64,000 nucleotides of DNA from Bisporella sp. PMI_857 (taxonomy: Eukaryota > Ascomycota > Leotiomycetes > Helotiales > Helotiaceae). Shown here one piece after another: positions 19,691 through 31,239 of this stretch; the first letter of the stretch is position 1, and each line of letters starts with the position of its first letter. The notes under the pieces were generated by a model, which had not been told where the DNA came from, ran no database searches, and saw nothing but the letters and a program-made list of their open reading frames with translations. The position numbers were made by a program, and so were the translations under genes. The stretch lies in contig JAJSPD010000010.1 in assembly GCA_021307315.1 (NCBI GenBank), forward strand, positions 620,001 to 684,000, in the 5' to 3' direction.

Positions 19691-21841
19691 CTAAAGAATA
19701 TCGGTATGCTCCTTATGCTCAGCAGTTGCACTTTTCTCATGCACGGGGGCTGCATGAGTATGCGGCGCAACGATTTTCAGGTTCCCAGCTTCTATCTCTT
19801 TCTCCAATTGATCGAGCCTAGATCCTTTAGGCACTGTCTTCCAAGCAGGCTGTCCACTGTCAAAGACTTCATCCATTTCCTCTAGCGTTTTGCCCTTAGT
19901 TTCGGGAGCTGTCAAGAACATATGGATGAACGCTGCGCCGTTGAAGGTGGCGAAAATCATGTACATTTTCCAATTAACTAATTTTATTATTAGTAGTGGA
20001 TGTTAGCAGAACTAGAAGTATCAAAAGAATACTCACTGTGCGTAAGAAGAGGCGGCACAGCGAATGCTAAAACGCAATTCCAGAACCAGTTTGAAGCAGT
20101 TGATAGAGAAACAGCTTTGGCCCGGATCTTGGTCGGATAGATTTCGGAAGGATATGTCCAGGATGTTGGGCCCCATGTTGTCGCGAATGTGCAGACAAAT
20201 AGGTAAGTCATCGAGACAATAGCTTTAGAGACATCTTTGCGGTCGTAGATGATCCAGGTGATGTCACTGTTCTTATCATTTTTATGTGATGCATCGTTAG
20301 GGATGCCATATGAAGCTTGTAAAGCACCAACAATAAAAAGAAAAGTCATCATAAAGAAAGATCCTATTAACAATGCTGGTCGGCGGCCAAAACGATCCAG
20401 ATAGAGAATAGCTGGTAGAGTTAGGGCAACATTGAGAATATACTGCACGGATGCCGTGAGTAATGGTGAAGCGATATTAGCGCCTTCCCTGCCATCAAAT
20501 TAGCCTTTTACTTTGTGGTTTTTGTCTGTAGGAGCTGGATAGAAAATTAGTTGTCTCGGTTCTCGGGACGGATGCCGAGCTCCGACTCCTGGCTACAAGA
20601 TGAAATCAACATCTTATAATGAAATAAGACTAACATTCTATCATAATATTAGTACTGTACTTTTGTTTTTGTCTGTGGGAGCTAGGAGGTCGAAAGCTTA
20701 TATCAAGAGCTAAAGCCATAAGAAAACGGATTCTTTCAGCTCCCGGAACGGCTCTCGAGCTCACGGCTCCAAAAGGAAATCAATATTTCCCATAAGAAAT
20801 CACTCACACATAAACAATATAGTACATCATTATATTCATTCCGCAAAGCTGAGACCACATCTGAATAGACATTCCCAAGATCACGCGTTTCAACATCCTC
20901 GGTGCGGCTAGCTGGCGGTAGCTGCTGATGGCCTCCTCCCGCTCAAAGCGTAGAGCCTCTTCAATCTCCTGATACTCGGCAAGTACTTTAGGGTGATTGA
21001 CATCGCCACCGCCATGCAGACCAGCCAAAACGGTGATTGCTTCTTCCCAGCGATCTTTTGAAGCGAGCCACCTCGGGCTCTTTGGTAGGAAGAACATGCC
21101 AAAGAACAAGATAACCGCTGGGATAAGTTGTATTCCCCACGGGATTCTGAACGCGGACGTTGGTTGATTAGGATCATCGGCTCCTCCTCCGACATGTGAA
21201 GCACCGTATTGAATGAAATATTGGATCAGGATACCCCAGGTGATCGCCCATTGCTGCAGCGAAACGACTCTTCCTCGGATTTCCTTTGGCGCAATCTCTG
21301 CTTGATAAACCGGACAAATCGCAGAAGCGATACCAACGCAGATACCCGCAATGATGCGGCCGACGACGAGCATTCCAATATTCACAGAGGTGCACTGGAT
21401 GCTATTCCCTTTATTAGCTACCCTGACCGCAGCTGAGACTTGGGCTTACATTGAACCGAGCACCCAAAAACATGAAGCGACTTGAATACTAGTTCTTCGG
21501 GACCATTTGTCAGCGATAAATGATGAGGCTAGAGCGCCAGCCAGAGATCCAAACGGCATAGCACATGTTATTGCTCCTTGACGGTACGATTTGGGGAAAT
21601 CAAAGTATCGTTTGTACGCCATTGTACCTAAAACTCCTGACATACTGCTAATGTCAAAACCAAAGAGCCCACCACCTTTCAGGATCAGCATTCAGGTCAA
21701 AGTAGCAGGTGTAAAAAAGAGACAATAACTCACCAATGGCGGCAAAGCTACAAATGAAATATACATCTGATTTAAAGCCAATATTAGCCAGGGTTCGTCT
21801 GTGCTTAGTGGAAATCACTCACTATAGGTCGTGTGTACCAT
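19691..21841 (-). CDS. MFS hexose/sugar transporter
   Basis: Six exons join in phase: 21841-21823, 21766-21734, 21675-21450, 21401-20808, 20488-20037 and 19977-19691, giving 536 aa. The family marks are in order: GGLFGFDISSMSG in TM1, DKWSRR in the first intracellular loop, GRIIAGICVGIAS, PVYQAEIAPKEIRGR, FLPKSPRWL, DRFGRRP, the YPSEIYPTKIRAKA motif, and APETKGKTLEEMDEVFD after TM12. Twelve membrane segments fit the sugar-porter branch of MFS proton symporters, close to fungal high-affinity glucose transporters. Substrate is inferred. Four of the five introns are 48-59 nt. The fourth (20807-20489) is 319 nt and holds a diverged repeat pair. The gene is otherwise intact. Confidence 0.92.
20511..20800 (-). 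repeat. two diverged direct copies of an intron-like unit inside the transporter intron
   Basis: Copy A (about 20511-20634) and copy B (about 20659-20807) match in the same order. Plus-strand marks are TTTTTGTCTGT-GGAGCT-GG on the left (20518 and 20664), GAGCTC in the middle, and GAAATCAA-AT..ATAA-GAAAT on the right. Read on the transcribed (minus) strand, each copy begins with a donor-like sequence (GTTAGT for A, GTGAGT for B) and ends at an acceptor-like CTCCTACAG or CTCCCACAG. So each resembles a complete intron. The whole lies in one 319-nt intron, six times the length of its neighbours. Confidence 0.6.
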
Positions 21842-23520
21842 AGTGAATATGGTTTAAACCAGTCCTAGTCAATGTTATTTAGTAGTTGATAAAACGCCTG
21901 GCTTTCGCTGAAAGCCGGACAGGAAGCGCCTTAACGACTTTCAAAGCAGGGAGTATATGTAATATATATGAACTTATGACACTGGAAGCATAACTCCGAG
22001 TGACTGGGATGCTGCAAGTTCCCATGATTTTTGAGGATGCACGTCTGTGGAGCAGTAATCATGGGAAAGAGCTCATTTGTTCGCCCGACTGTGTGTTGCC
22101 GAATGGGCGATCTGTCAGCCTTAACACTATTGGCGTTCTACATGGAGCAGTAAGCCCTCCCGAAATGCTTTGCGGAGCGGCGCATGGCGTTGGACTTGTG
22201 GAGTTAACCTTACAGGCTATTCATAGGCTCAAAAACTTATTTTGCAGCAATAAGATCGCAAGGTTTTTATGTATCTGGGAGAGACTAATCTCCAAACTCT
22301 ACTCAAGATAAACCAATCTCAGTAGGCTCTCCTTCCAGAAGGAGGACTCTTTACCAACTTGAGCGTTGCCTTTTCTCAGCTCGAGGAACATGATTTTCGA
22401 TTTACTGTTGGTCCGGGTCCTGCTCCATGCTCATCAGGATTTTGTTTCGTCACAGCATGGATGATCTGACTGTTGAAGCTGTCAGCCTGTAAGATTACAT
22501 GGTCAGAGTTTCCGCTCGTGTGGCTTTTTTCGGGACAAGGGGTTGGGCCGAGCAAAGGCCGTTGAAATCTACCCCGGGTTCCCCGCATTTGGACTTATTT
22601 CAAGGTGGATGTGATTGCCTATACTAATTGGGTATATTCAATTCATGGGGTTGGGGGGTCTTTTGATATATGTCTGCCTGATCAGTTTCAAATTTTGCCA
22701 TGAAAAGCATCAACCTTGGACACCAACTATGCAAGGGTTGAGATCAAACAGCGTTAAACTCATCTGCATGCTTCATGTACTTGGCCAAACTAATATGGAA
22801 AGAAAGTAATGATTCGAGGTTCGAGGCCTAACTTGGCCTCGAAGTTGGCAGCCTCCTTTGGAATGAAACTCCGGCCTGCGAATCAACGATTACAACTGAT
22901 GTTGTGCGACTTTCTCCTCTCACATAAAGGTTTGTTCAAGATAGATCTCATGATTTTCGACCTATTGAAATCATGCATTAAAAAGGAGGGTTGCACATAC
23001 AAATGCGGGGTCTCACAATTGACGTTAAGCTTCGCTCCTGATTATACCACAACCGAACTGGACGCGGGCTTTTCCAAACCGAACTTGAAATGAAGATAAG
23101 CCGAGATGTTGTTCAGTCACGATGCATGTTCATATGTTCTGGACCACAAAGTTGCTCTGCTTGTGCATCGATGGCTTCTAGACATAAAAGGTAAGCCTGC
23201 AAGTTATGTTACGGTAGTGAGCTCGCACTGTGCACCGTCCCATCAAAATAGCTTCTCATAGTGTATCAACTCATATGGTATTTGCGGCTTAGATATCGCT
23301 CCTATGGCCTCGCATTTCAAGAATCGTAAGTTTCAACGGCACCTTTATTGAAGAAAGAATGACTGTCTTTCAAACTTAGACCTTGTGAAATTGGGATTAG
23401 ACACTCAACTTCAAGTTCTCTACATGCTAAATACATCATCAAACCAGACTTAAATGAAACCACCAACTATTTGTAACATTGCAAAGCCTTGTTGGGCAAG
23501 AAATCAGCGAATGGACGATT
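21842..23520. other. intergenic, possibly decayed sequence
   Basis: After the transporter promoter, short open frames at 22000-22311 and 22809-23093 have no recognisable motif. I could not link exons here. The right end borders the 3' end of the thioesterase gene. Confidence 0.4.
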
Positions 23521-24562
23521 TCATTTTCGTGGAGATAGCTGGTCAACAATATTCTCAGGATGTTTCCAAGCTAATGCAATATATCTGTTTGGAAGATAAG
23601 CTTGTGTCTGAACATAGGCATACGTGGCACTCTTTGACCATGGTCAGTCAACTTACTTTGTATGACTGCCTCTTGCAGCTATCTCTCCTTTACTATTCGT
23701 AAATTGGATTGATGTATACGCCAAGGTCTTCCCAACTATGGAAAGTTTAGCGAAGCATATCTAGCATTGGGGTGGAAACACATACACTTATCGCATGTCA
23801 CTACTGCTTTAAGCACGTCTCCCACTTTTCCACCGGAGCTAAGATAAGTCACTTAAAGATATCTGTCAGCAGTAAGCATCACTAATTTCTCTGCCACATA
23901 CCGTTCAGATCAGTGGAAACCCCGGTTGCATATAATCCTCTCGATGCTACAGCAAGGGATCCTCCCAAATCAACTTGGCACGGATGACATTCAGTAGGAA
24001 ATCTTTCAATTATGACATTCTGGAATCATTACCCATGCTTGCAATTGTTCCGCCATGAATGATGTCCAACCGATTCTGCAATTTGATGAGCGGGAGGCAA
24101 ATATTCTGGAGGACAGAATGGACTAACCGTATGCTCCTTTTGTATATCGAGCTCAAAGTCAACTCGGCCTGGCTCAGCGGCGGTAACTCTCAGCTGTAAA
24201 CACAGATCAGCGCAAAATGCAATGACAAGCAATATATTGTGACGTACATTTTGCCCAAATAATCTGCATGCAATAATAGTATTAGCAGACGCATAATCTT
24301 ATACAACGAAAGTAGACTGGTTAACAAGGGAATCGGAGATAAAGCTACGAAATATTGAGGTGAGAAGAGTAGCAGGCACAAAATATAATGCAGAATTACA
24401 CCAAAAAGCACGCTATAAAGGTTCGAGGAATATGTGATTACCTCGGCTCAAGGCCGCTCTCCTTTTGAAAAGAAGTTAGAACCTATCATTAAATTAGCTG
24501 TCGAATCGTACTTGCTATTGACAAGCGTTACTCACTGAGCGAACGAATCTCAAAGTTGCCAT
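23521..24562 (-). CDS. acyl-CoA thioesterase, hotdog fold (ACOT13/PaaI type)
   Basis: Nine small exons join in phase to 157 aa: 24562-24536, 24482-24442, 24263-24248, 24193-24128, 24075-24033, 23973-23902, 23851-23786, 23735-23657 and 23584-23521. Every junction has GT..AG ends. The third exon is only 16 nt. The product runs MATLRFVRS, LRVTAAEPGRVDFELDI, HTNRLDIIHGGTIASM (the helix and Asn/His-Gly-Gly active-site region of hotdog thioesterases), VDLGGSLAVASRGL, STDLNVTYLSSGGKVGD, LAYTSIQFTN and RGSHTKYIALAW. Such enzymes hydrolyse medium- or long-chain acyl-CoA in mitochondria or cytosol. The length is normal for the family (about 140-170 aa). The gene is easily missed because no exon is longer than 79 nt. 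The start is the only ATG that leaves a sensible N-terminus. Confidence 0.85.
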
Positions 24563-24839
24563 AGCTAGTGTCTCCTTAATTGGTGGGAATCTTCTAAGAG
24601 CCTCAAGCTTTTGGAAACCCACGACATAAGGCCGTAGCCTTGTCTTTGACAAGGCTGCGTTAGAGGCTTGGCAGGGTGGCCCAGGCGTCAGCCTAGAAAT
24701 TAAGCCGTCCAAAGAATATCAAGACACAGTGAATAAAGTCAGGCTTAGAATATATTCTAGCATCCGAGGTTGAACAATGATAAATCGATAGCAGTGCAAT
24801 ACCAGAAAGAGATTTTCCCATACCATAAATTAGTTCAAT
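24563..24839. promoter_or_regulatory. compact divergent promoter, thioesterase / tfb2
   Basis: Only 277 bp separate the start codons of the thioesterase gene (minus) and tfb2 (plus), so the two probably have a common bidirectional promoter. No specific element is assigned. Confidence 0.5.
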
Positions 24840-26353
24840 ATGGCAGAATCATCTCTTGCATCCTTTGAGTACCTGGAAAAACTACCAGGCACTACCTTCA
24901 TAAAGCTATATGAGCAGCCCGCGACGGCTTTGGCAATATTTAGGCGGATGCTGCCTCATCTTGGTACAGATGGTGCTTTCATTCACCGGCGCGCCAGTGC
25001 TGACATGATGCAGCCAAATCATTCGTAATGGCCCTACTTTATATGAGCAAGCCGCTACCTTTGACCGAGCTTGACCTTTGGGTTCGAACGGAAAGTAAAA
25101 GGTGTGCAACCACATACACGAGATGAATATTGTGCTAAATTCAATGCAGAGAGAAAGACCAATCTCTCAATACCTTAGCAAGATTGTATATAGTAACAAT
25201 CACGGCACCAAGTCGAGACTCACCTCAACTTATATCCTTAACAAAAAATTTCCGCACCTCCCTCCGATTTGCCTTAACCGGCGGCGATACACACAACTCT
25301 TTTGGGGTACCCTCAGATGATGTAGACCACAGCGTCACTATGAATGACCTCGACGAATATGCTACCGCGCGCTGGGAGGGTATACTGCATTATCTGGTGC
25401 ATAGTGTTGGGCAAACGACCTATGTAGAAGGCCAAGGACCCACAACTGCTGTGAAGAGTTTACTAGAGGCTGGCAAGCTGGTAGTTAAAGGAAGGGGAAA
25501 GTCAGGAATTACACAAGCTGGGTTCTCGTTTCTTCTCCAAGAAGTTAATACTCAAGTCTGGTCATTACTTCTGTTCTTCATTGAGAACGCTGGAGAAATG
25601 GGAATGGATTCTGTGGAAGTGCTGTCATTTTTGTTCATGCTTGGTTCACTCGAGCTTGGGCAAGCTTATAGCACCAAAACTCTGACCGAATCCCAACGGC
25701 AAACGCTCGATCATCTCGTAGACTTTGGTCTCGTGTATATCCCTCCATCCAAACCTACACAATTCTTTCCTACTCGGCTAGCCACGACGCTTACATCTGA
25801 TGCTACAGCTCTGCGCAGCGTATCTGCAGGCTTTGATGCAGCTCTTTCAGCGCCTAGTGGCTCAAAAGGCTTCATTATCATCGAGACCAATTACCGCGTA
25901 TACGCATATACATCATCACCTCTTCAGATTGCAGTTCTAGCTCTGTTTACAAAGCTCAAGACTCGATACCCCAATATGGTGACTGGACGAGTGTCACGGA
26001 AGTCCATTCGAGCAGCCATAGATCAAGGAATCACATCCGAGCAGATCATCGCATACCTATCTACACATGCACATCCCCAGCTGCGCAAAACTCCTGCTGT
26101 GCAAGCTGGTGGACCAGTGCTTCCTCCAACAGTAGTAGACCAGATACGTCTTTGGCAGATTGAAAATGAGCGAATGGTCACAACACCTGGGTTCTTATTT
26201 AAAGACTTTGAGAACCAAAAGGAGTATGAGGCATGTGCCAAGTATGCAGGCGAGATTGGGGTATTGTCCTGGAAGAGCGATGCGAAGCGAATATTCTTCG
26301 TGAATCGGATGGAGCAGATGAGGGATTACATCAAAGCCCGCAAGGTGAAATAA
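24840..26353 (+). CDS. tfb2: TFIIH core subunit Tfb2 (p52 homologue)
   Basis: Three exons (24840-24963, 25014-25101, 25150-26353) give 471 aa, the usual length. Marks of the family: FEYLEKLPGTTFIKLYEQPATALA at the start, KSFVMALLYMSKPLP, LDLWVRTESKR, NFRTSLRFALTGG, ARWEGILHYLVHS, GMDSVEVLSFLFMLGSLE, LVDFGLVYI, FPTRLATTL, GFIIIETNYRVYAYTS, TRYPNMVTGR, and the C-terminal VVDQIRLWQIENER and DYIKARK. Tfb2 anchors the XPB/Ssl2 ATPase in TFIIH and is needed for RNA polymerase II promoter opening and nucleotide-excision repair in the nucleus. The second intron (25102-25149) and the chosen acceptor at 25149 keep the frame REKDQSLNTLARL. The gene appears intact. Confidence 0.96.
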
Positions 26354-27452
26354 AGCACTGGTGGATGCACGGCGGTTCCTGCACCCCGTATTTTGGACCT
26401 CTAGAGGCGCCGTTTGAGCTTATGTGATGTTGATATGTCAATACATCCAAGAAGAGAGAATACAAATGCATAGTGAGGCGTTCGGGCATAAAAATTGGTT
26501 CGGGATACAGGCTGGTGGTTTCACATGGTATAGGCGCATTTGGGCAAACACAATGGAATCAGGGACGCCAATTTATGAGGCGATGCTGGTGGCAAACTCA
26601 GGAACACCTAGGTCTTTCGCTTCGTGAATGTCCCTCACTGGGTCCGGAAACCCAACCTAGATGCCCAATCCCAAGAGTTTAGGATTCGTCGGGCCGCCCC
26701 TTAAACCAGGTATTGTTCTCCATCTAGCCTTAGGATCAAGCTCAGATATTCAGAATAATAATCTCCAAAGCCAACTAATAAGGTGACCTCGGTGATTAGG
26801 ATGCTTTGGTAACTTTGATTGAAGTTGCTTTTTTTGTCACCAAGCTTTTGATCAGGGTGCGGCCGCTTCTACGTCATCCGCCAGATTAGCGGTCAACTGT
26901 AACATTTCATCTTTTCAAGAGATATCTGTCAACACTTAAACTAAATCTGTCAGGATGAAGCAGTTAAAGTGAATGATAGGTATCAATTGAATATATTGAG
27001 GGAGTACATTGCAGTATATGGAAGTGGCTGATAGATGGATCCTGGCGCAAGACAGATCAAAGGGCAGAGAGACATGCAAATCCTGGAGGAGGGGCGTGAT
27101 GCCCAATCGTGCAGCCCTGTCCATGCCAAAGCAAGATTCCCCTTCCCCACCACGGAGCCATGATATATACCTTAGTATCAAGTTAAAATCCCTTCCATGA
27201 CCAGCCTCCCTTTTCTTATAACTGACTCCCTTCTCATATCCCGTATAGAAACCTTCGCAAGCATTGCGAAACCACTGCGCAGATTCATCCAAACTTCATT
27301 CTGTGTTGAACACTGCCAAACACAAGCTGTCACGGCAATAGCGGGGCACGGAAAGACGGCGACGACATCATCACCTTTTCCAGCCCCACATCCTATTTGT
27401 ATCAGGACAATATCTACATCCACAAGCGACTTCTGCATAAATAGAATCTACG
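26354..27452. other. intergenic, 3' flank of tfb2 and promoter of the next gene
   Basis: About 1.1 kb with short open frames on both strands and no motif. Pyrimidine-rich sequence before 27453 fits a promoter or 5' leader. Confidence 0.5.
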
Positions 27453-29231
27453 ATGTCTCGAGATGTATATGGCGGCCGTGCCCGCGGAAGCGGTGACAGA
27501 TGGGATACTGAACGCTTTGAATACGAGCATGAGCGAAACCGGTTTACAGACTCACGAGACCGCTTCGACGATCGCGATTCATTCGGTCCCCGCGGAGGCG
27601 CATTCGGAGGATCGCGGTATCGACAACATTCTGGTGACGACTTTGACCGCAGGCATAGCCCACCAAGACGGTACGATGATCGAGGACCTGCCAGGTATGA
27701 AGAGGATAGATACGAAAAGAAGGTCTACTACGATGACGAGCCCAGATTTGAGCGAGAACTACCTCGGCGAAATAGAGGCGAGAGCACAAATATCACAATT
27801 GAGAAGGAGAGGGAATACTTCAGTCCTTCCCCGCCACGACGAGCACCAACTGGTCGGCCCACTCTCTTGAGACGGCAGAGTAGTTTGGATACGTTTGATC
27901 GTAAACCTCTTACAAGATTCTCGGATAGGGAAGAGTACGGACCGCCAGCAAGATATAGGCCAGAGGAGCCCAAGCTACCACCTTTAGTTCCTATTCCTCT
28001 TCCCCGAACAAGACAGCTTGGCCCACCGCCGAGCAGACGCTATGAGGAGAAGGATTACTATGAGGAGATCCGGGTTGCGGAGCCAGATTATTATGGTGAC
28101 GAGGACTTCAGAGGATACCCAGAGCGTATACGTGAAAGAGAAATTGTTCGCTCACGAAGGAGGAGCAGGAGCCGGTCTAGGAGCAGAGATAGACAGAGCA
28201 GGGCGACCCGTAGCGTGAGAAGCGACAGCTCAAGCTCGAGAGGGACTAGCGTTAGTGGAGTCACAGCTAGGAGCGAATTCCCAAAGAAAGGAAAGACAAG
28301 AATGCCTGCCAGACTTGTTAGTAAGCAGGCAATTATTGATTTAGGATATCCCTTTGTGGAAGAGGTAGGTTCCTAATCCTCCCATTTCGAAGGTATGCTC
28401 TAATCATCTTAGGGTGATATCATTATCATCCAGAAAGCTCTTGGACGTGAAAATATCGATGAAGTGATTAAGTTGAGCGAGGACTATAAAAAGACTGAGA
28501 GTAAGCCTTCTATTCATTCATACTCTACGCGAGCCCCTTTTGCACAACCCTAATGCCCCCTTTTAGACCCTCCGATAACCGAGACCACTCTAACAACTTA
28601 TGTCATCGGTGCAGAAGCGCCCATCATTTCCAGCGGAAGATCAGATGCAGGTGGAACTACCATTATCGAAGAGCACAAGCGCGAGGAAATCCACACTGTC
28701 CCAGTACCGGGTCCTCCTCTACCTCAGTGGCAAACTGGGCCACCTCCTCCACCTCCGCAGAACCTTGAAGTTGTCACTGATACTAAAATTGTGACCCACC
28801 GTTCTCCATCTCCTCACCATCACCACCACTCCGGAGCCGCTCCCGTGATTATCGACACTTCACCAGGGCCTGTCTTCCACGAATATCCTCCGCCCCCTGC
28901 GAGCGGGGCACTCATTGTCACGTCACGCAGCACATCTCGCGACGAACGAGTCATCCTGGACGAGATTCGCGCCCTGGAAGCCGAGAAGGAGGCTCTCCGC
29001 GCCGAACGACGTGCGGACCGCGAGATGCGCAAAGCTGACCGCCTCCGTCGCGGGGCTAGACACAGCGATGGTGATTTAGTACTTTACGAGCAAACCGATA
29101 CCTATGAAAGAATTCCAACTGGAGACGTGACGATTGTGAAAAAGGAATATATTGAGCCCGAAGGTGGCGTCAAGATCATTAAAGACAAAAAAGGTAGGAT
29201 GGCGATTACCGTACCGAAATACCTCAGATAG
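27453..29231 (+). CDS. Arg/Ser/Pro-rich DUF8035-like protein, unknown function
   Basis: Exons 27453-28364, 28413-28500 and 28567-29231 join in phase (introns of 48 and 66 nt) to 554 aa. Residues 1-130 are rich in Arg, Asp and Tyr (RDRFDDRDSFG, GGSRYRQHSGDDFDRR). Residues about 225-265 form an RS-like tract (RSRRRSRSRSRSRDR). A folded core follows (ARLVSKQAIIDLGYPFVEEGDIIIIQKALGRENIDEVIKLS), then a Pro-rich stretch with HHHHH, a charged coiled coil (ILDEIRALEAEKEALRAERRADREMRKADR) and a conserved-looking end (GGVKIIKDKKGRMAITVPKYLR). The layout agrees with fungal proteins given the DUF8035 label; the label is from memory. The RS tract suggests an RNA-linked nuclear role, which is inference only. 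Confidence 0.85.
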
Positions 29232-29754
29232 TTCATGTGAGGTTTTTTCTGGCTGCCTTCTGGTGGGTTGGTTTTTCGGTTCCTCGTTTAAGGAGGATTG
29301 ATAAGTGTTCGGCTAACGGGTTCGTTTTGCAGGTCCGTCTGCTAGAGCGCTGAGAACTATGTTGAAGACTTTGACATAAGGGTTTGGCGTCTAGCCTATT
29401 GTATCTCTATTACAGGCACCGGGTATACTGGATATCCCTGGAGTTTCTGGTGGTTGGGATTTCTATCTGCTTGCTGGCTGGCCATCGCAATTTTATCTTT
29501 GGGATAGAATTTGTCTGAAGTTACAAGGTTGCACACTTCATTGCAGGGGAGTCGATTTATGGCAGCATACGTTTTCCCTTTTTCATCTGCGGATTTTATT
29601 GCGTCTTACCTTCTCGGTAATAGGTTTTAATTCGAGTTTTTTATATAGTTACATGCAATGAGACCACGAATTTCCTTTTCTCATGTCAACGGTTATTTTC
29701 TTTCCGAGACGACTAGAGTTTACCCTTGGGCTAGTATTCATGCGAGTTAATTGA
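29232..29754 (+). other. 3' flank of the DUF8035-like gene
   Basis: T-rich sequence consistent with a long 3' UTR. No gene seen. Confidence 0.45.
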
Positions 29755-30060
29755 TGATCAGCGGAGATAAATTAGAGATTTTCTGTATTCTCTTGCATAC
29801 TCTCAATTCCGAATGAAGTGCATCATTCCAGCCCGACACTTTCTGCAGCTTCTCCATCTTATCCGGATCACCGATGTTCCCAGATTTCATGAACACACCC
29901 GACACCTCATTCTCTCCCTCCGTCTGTGACGGGCTTTAGAGATTAGCGGAGCTGTTTAGTCAAGATATCGATAAGCCCTTTCTGGGGGCGCCCTGCTACC
30001 ATCGCAATACTTCAGGTCGGTCTCGGCATGCGGCAAGGAGCAGAGAATACGTTCCTCATT
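29755..30060 (-). pseudogene. possible terminal exon or gene relic, unknown
   Basis: On the minus strand a CACAG acceptor at about 29935 opens a clean frame of about 60 codons to a stop near 29755, reading EVSGVFMKSGNIGDPDKMEK and KVSGWNDALHSELR. Its composition is like a true C-terminal exon. A second coding-like piece (RILCSLPHAETDLKYCDG) lies just upstream near 30060-29960, but I cannot join them or find a start. It is either the end of a decayed gene or of a gene with more missed exons. No family is recognised. Confidence 0.3.
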
Positions 30061-31239
30061 TCAAATGCCCATTAAAAATTCGAAGTGAAAGAGATTGTCC
30101 GGGGAACAATAGAGTCTGCCGAAGTGTGTCTAACCTTTCAAGTTGTAATGGCTTGCTCTATGAAAAGACGTAATTCGGACAGCTAGCAACAAGGATAGAG
30201 TTCTACAAGCTGCTTGATGAAATGTGCATCTGTGTGTTATCCCGAGATAGGAAGCCCATGTGTGGCTAGTGTCACAGTTTTGCGATATGTAAATATCATT
30301 CTTCGATGAACTGCATGCAGCTCGCAAACTTCCCCCAAAAATCCTGGCGGAAGATACCCTAATCTCATTATTTTATGTTTTCTAGTTATCTAATGGACAA
30401 ACTAGCCAACTACCAACGGTTTCCCACACGCGCAGAAAAGCTTGTTTTCCCTGCCACAATATAGGTATAGATTTTCACTGCGCAGAACTACTCACATCGT
30501 TTGCTAGAGAGAGCCAAATATTGAAAATATTGAGGGAATACGCAGGTGTGATATTGCGGCGTATTTGAATACAGAAGGGACATAAAGCTAGGGCATACTT
30601 TGATGTATAATAGGCTGTCTCGTCTTTTTGATAAAGATCAGACGTCATCGTGTTTTCAACAATTTACTTAACACCGTCTTTGAGGAATTGTGGCATGAGA
30701 ATGAACTAAGATAAATGCATGCTAAAGGCGGTGATAACTTGTTGCGTTTTCGAGAGTTCAATCGGGCTGTTGATAGATTAAATCTTATCTATTTTATAGA
30801 GCTATGATACCTCAGAAAGGGGTAGAAACAGAGTGCAGATAACCTCACTATTGAGATGGCAACCAATTGCGGATGGCGGAGATGCTACGGGGTTCACGGT
30901 TAATCTGTATCAGTTGTTCTATCCGGTTGCTTCACCTCTAATCTAATCAGCCTTTCAAGACAGGATTCAGTCATAAAGACAGTATTTTCATGGCCATTAG
31001 CCGTTCGAATCAGAAAATAAACTTATCGTTGTGCCTATTTTGGCACCAAATGACATGAAGAATTGCTAGGTAGTAGAGTATCACTGGGAAATTTGAGTAA
31101 TATTTCCTTGCTTCAAACAGTGAGACCACTAAATATGTAGAGATATTTGCAGAGACGAAAATGGGATGTTCTTGACATAATACTCTATTAGATTTCAGCC
31201 TCCCACACGATGCAATAAATACGTACACCACATGTCCGT
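30061..31239. other. intergenic, AT-rich
   Basis: AT-rich sequence with only short open frames and stop codons in all frames. No gene, tRNA or transposon end is seen. Confidence 0.5.

Noticed and set aside
22000..23100. transposon relic
   Set aside because: No terminal repeats, transposase or reverse-transcriptase motifs could be seen; only unassigned open frames.
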